Shown here piece after piece: positions 12,938 to 12,957 of a stretch of 12,957 bases of DNA. The stretch comes from CAYVCP01 sp964450565 (GTDB lineage Bacteria; Patescibacteriota; Minisyncoccia; Minisyncoccales; CG1-02-41-26). The DNA lies in the NCBI GenBank assembly GCA_964450565.1, contig CAYVCP010000011.1:1-12957 (forward strand), in the 5' to 3' direction. The notes beneath the pieces were generated by a model. That model saw only the letters and a list, made by a program, of their open reading frames with translations, did not search any database and was not told the origin of the DNA. A program made the translations under genes and the position numbers. Positions within the stretch are counted from its first letter, which is position 1. Each line of letters starts with the position of its first letter.

Positions 12938-12957
12938 TGTTAGTTTGTTTTCTTCCA

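Overview
The window reads as a stretch of a small-genome, AT-rich bacterium, most likely a member of the Candidate Phyla Radiation (Patescibacteria, Parcubacteria-like). The reasons are about 30% GC in most of it, short versions of core enzymes, a compact short-form AspRS, ATGA start/stop overlaps at most gene junctions, and almost no Shine-Dalgarno sequences. The taxonomic call is inference; no rRNA or other marker was compared.

Every gene lies on the minus strand, so transcription runs from right to left. From the right edge: a UbiA-family membrane prenyltransferase (12922-12122) overlaps a seven-TM-type sensor histidine kinase (12125-10476). After a 37-bp gap comes a long, tightly packed unit: tyrS, a single-domain response regulator, aspS, an S11 D,D-carboxypeptidase, mraY, murD, ftsW and murG (10438 to 2131). 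It joins protein synthesis, a two-component receiver and the membrane steps of peptidoglycan synthesis. MraY makes lipid I, MurG makes lipid II, FtsW polymerises it at the septum, MurD supplies the precursor, and the carboxypeptidase trims the finished wall. At the left edge is gltX (1358-1), cut off by the window.

Between murG and gltX lies the most unusual object. It is a 197-codon gene of unknown family (2050-1457) at about 45-50% GC, with its own perfect promoter (TTGACA, 17 bp, TATAAT), the only clear Shine-Dalgarno in the window, and a double-hairpin terminator. By hand, almost its whole transcript from codon 13 to the terminator folds into about 15 consecutive local hairpins with 6-13 bp stems. 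All five mismatches internal to these stems become G-U wobbles on the coding (minus) strand only. This looks like an insulated, highly expressed, very heavily structured mRNA or a dual protein/RNA gene. I do not recognise it as any described family.

Other points: MraY has Glu where the family has a catalytic, Mg-binding Asp. TyrRS has Thr for the first Lys of KMSKS. Several transcripts may be leaderless, because -10-like boxes sit 5-6 nt upstream of start codons. No intergenic stretch exceeds 100 bases, and I saw no tRNA, rRNA, CRISPR array or insertion sequence.
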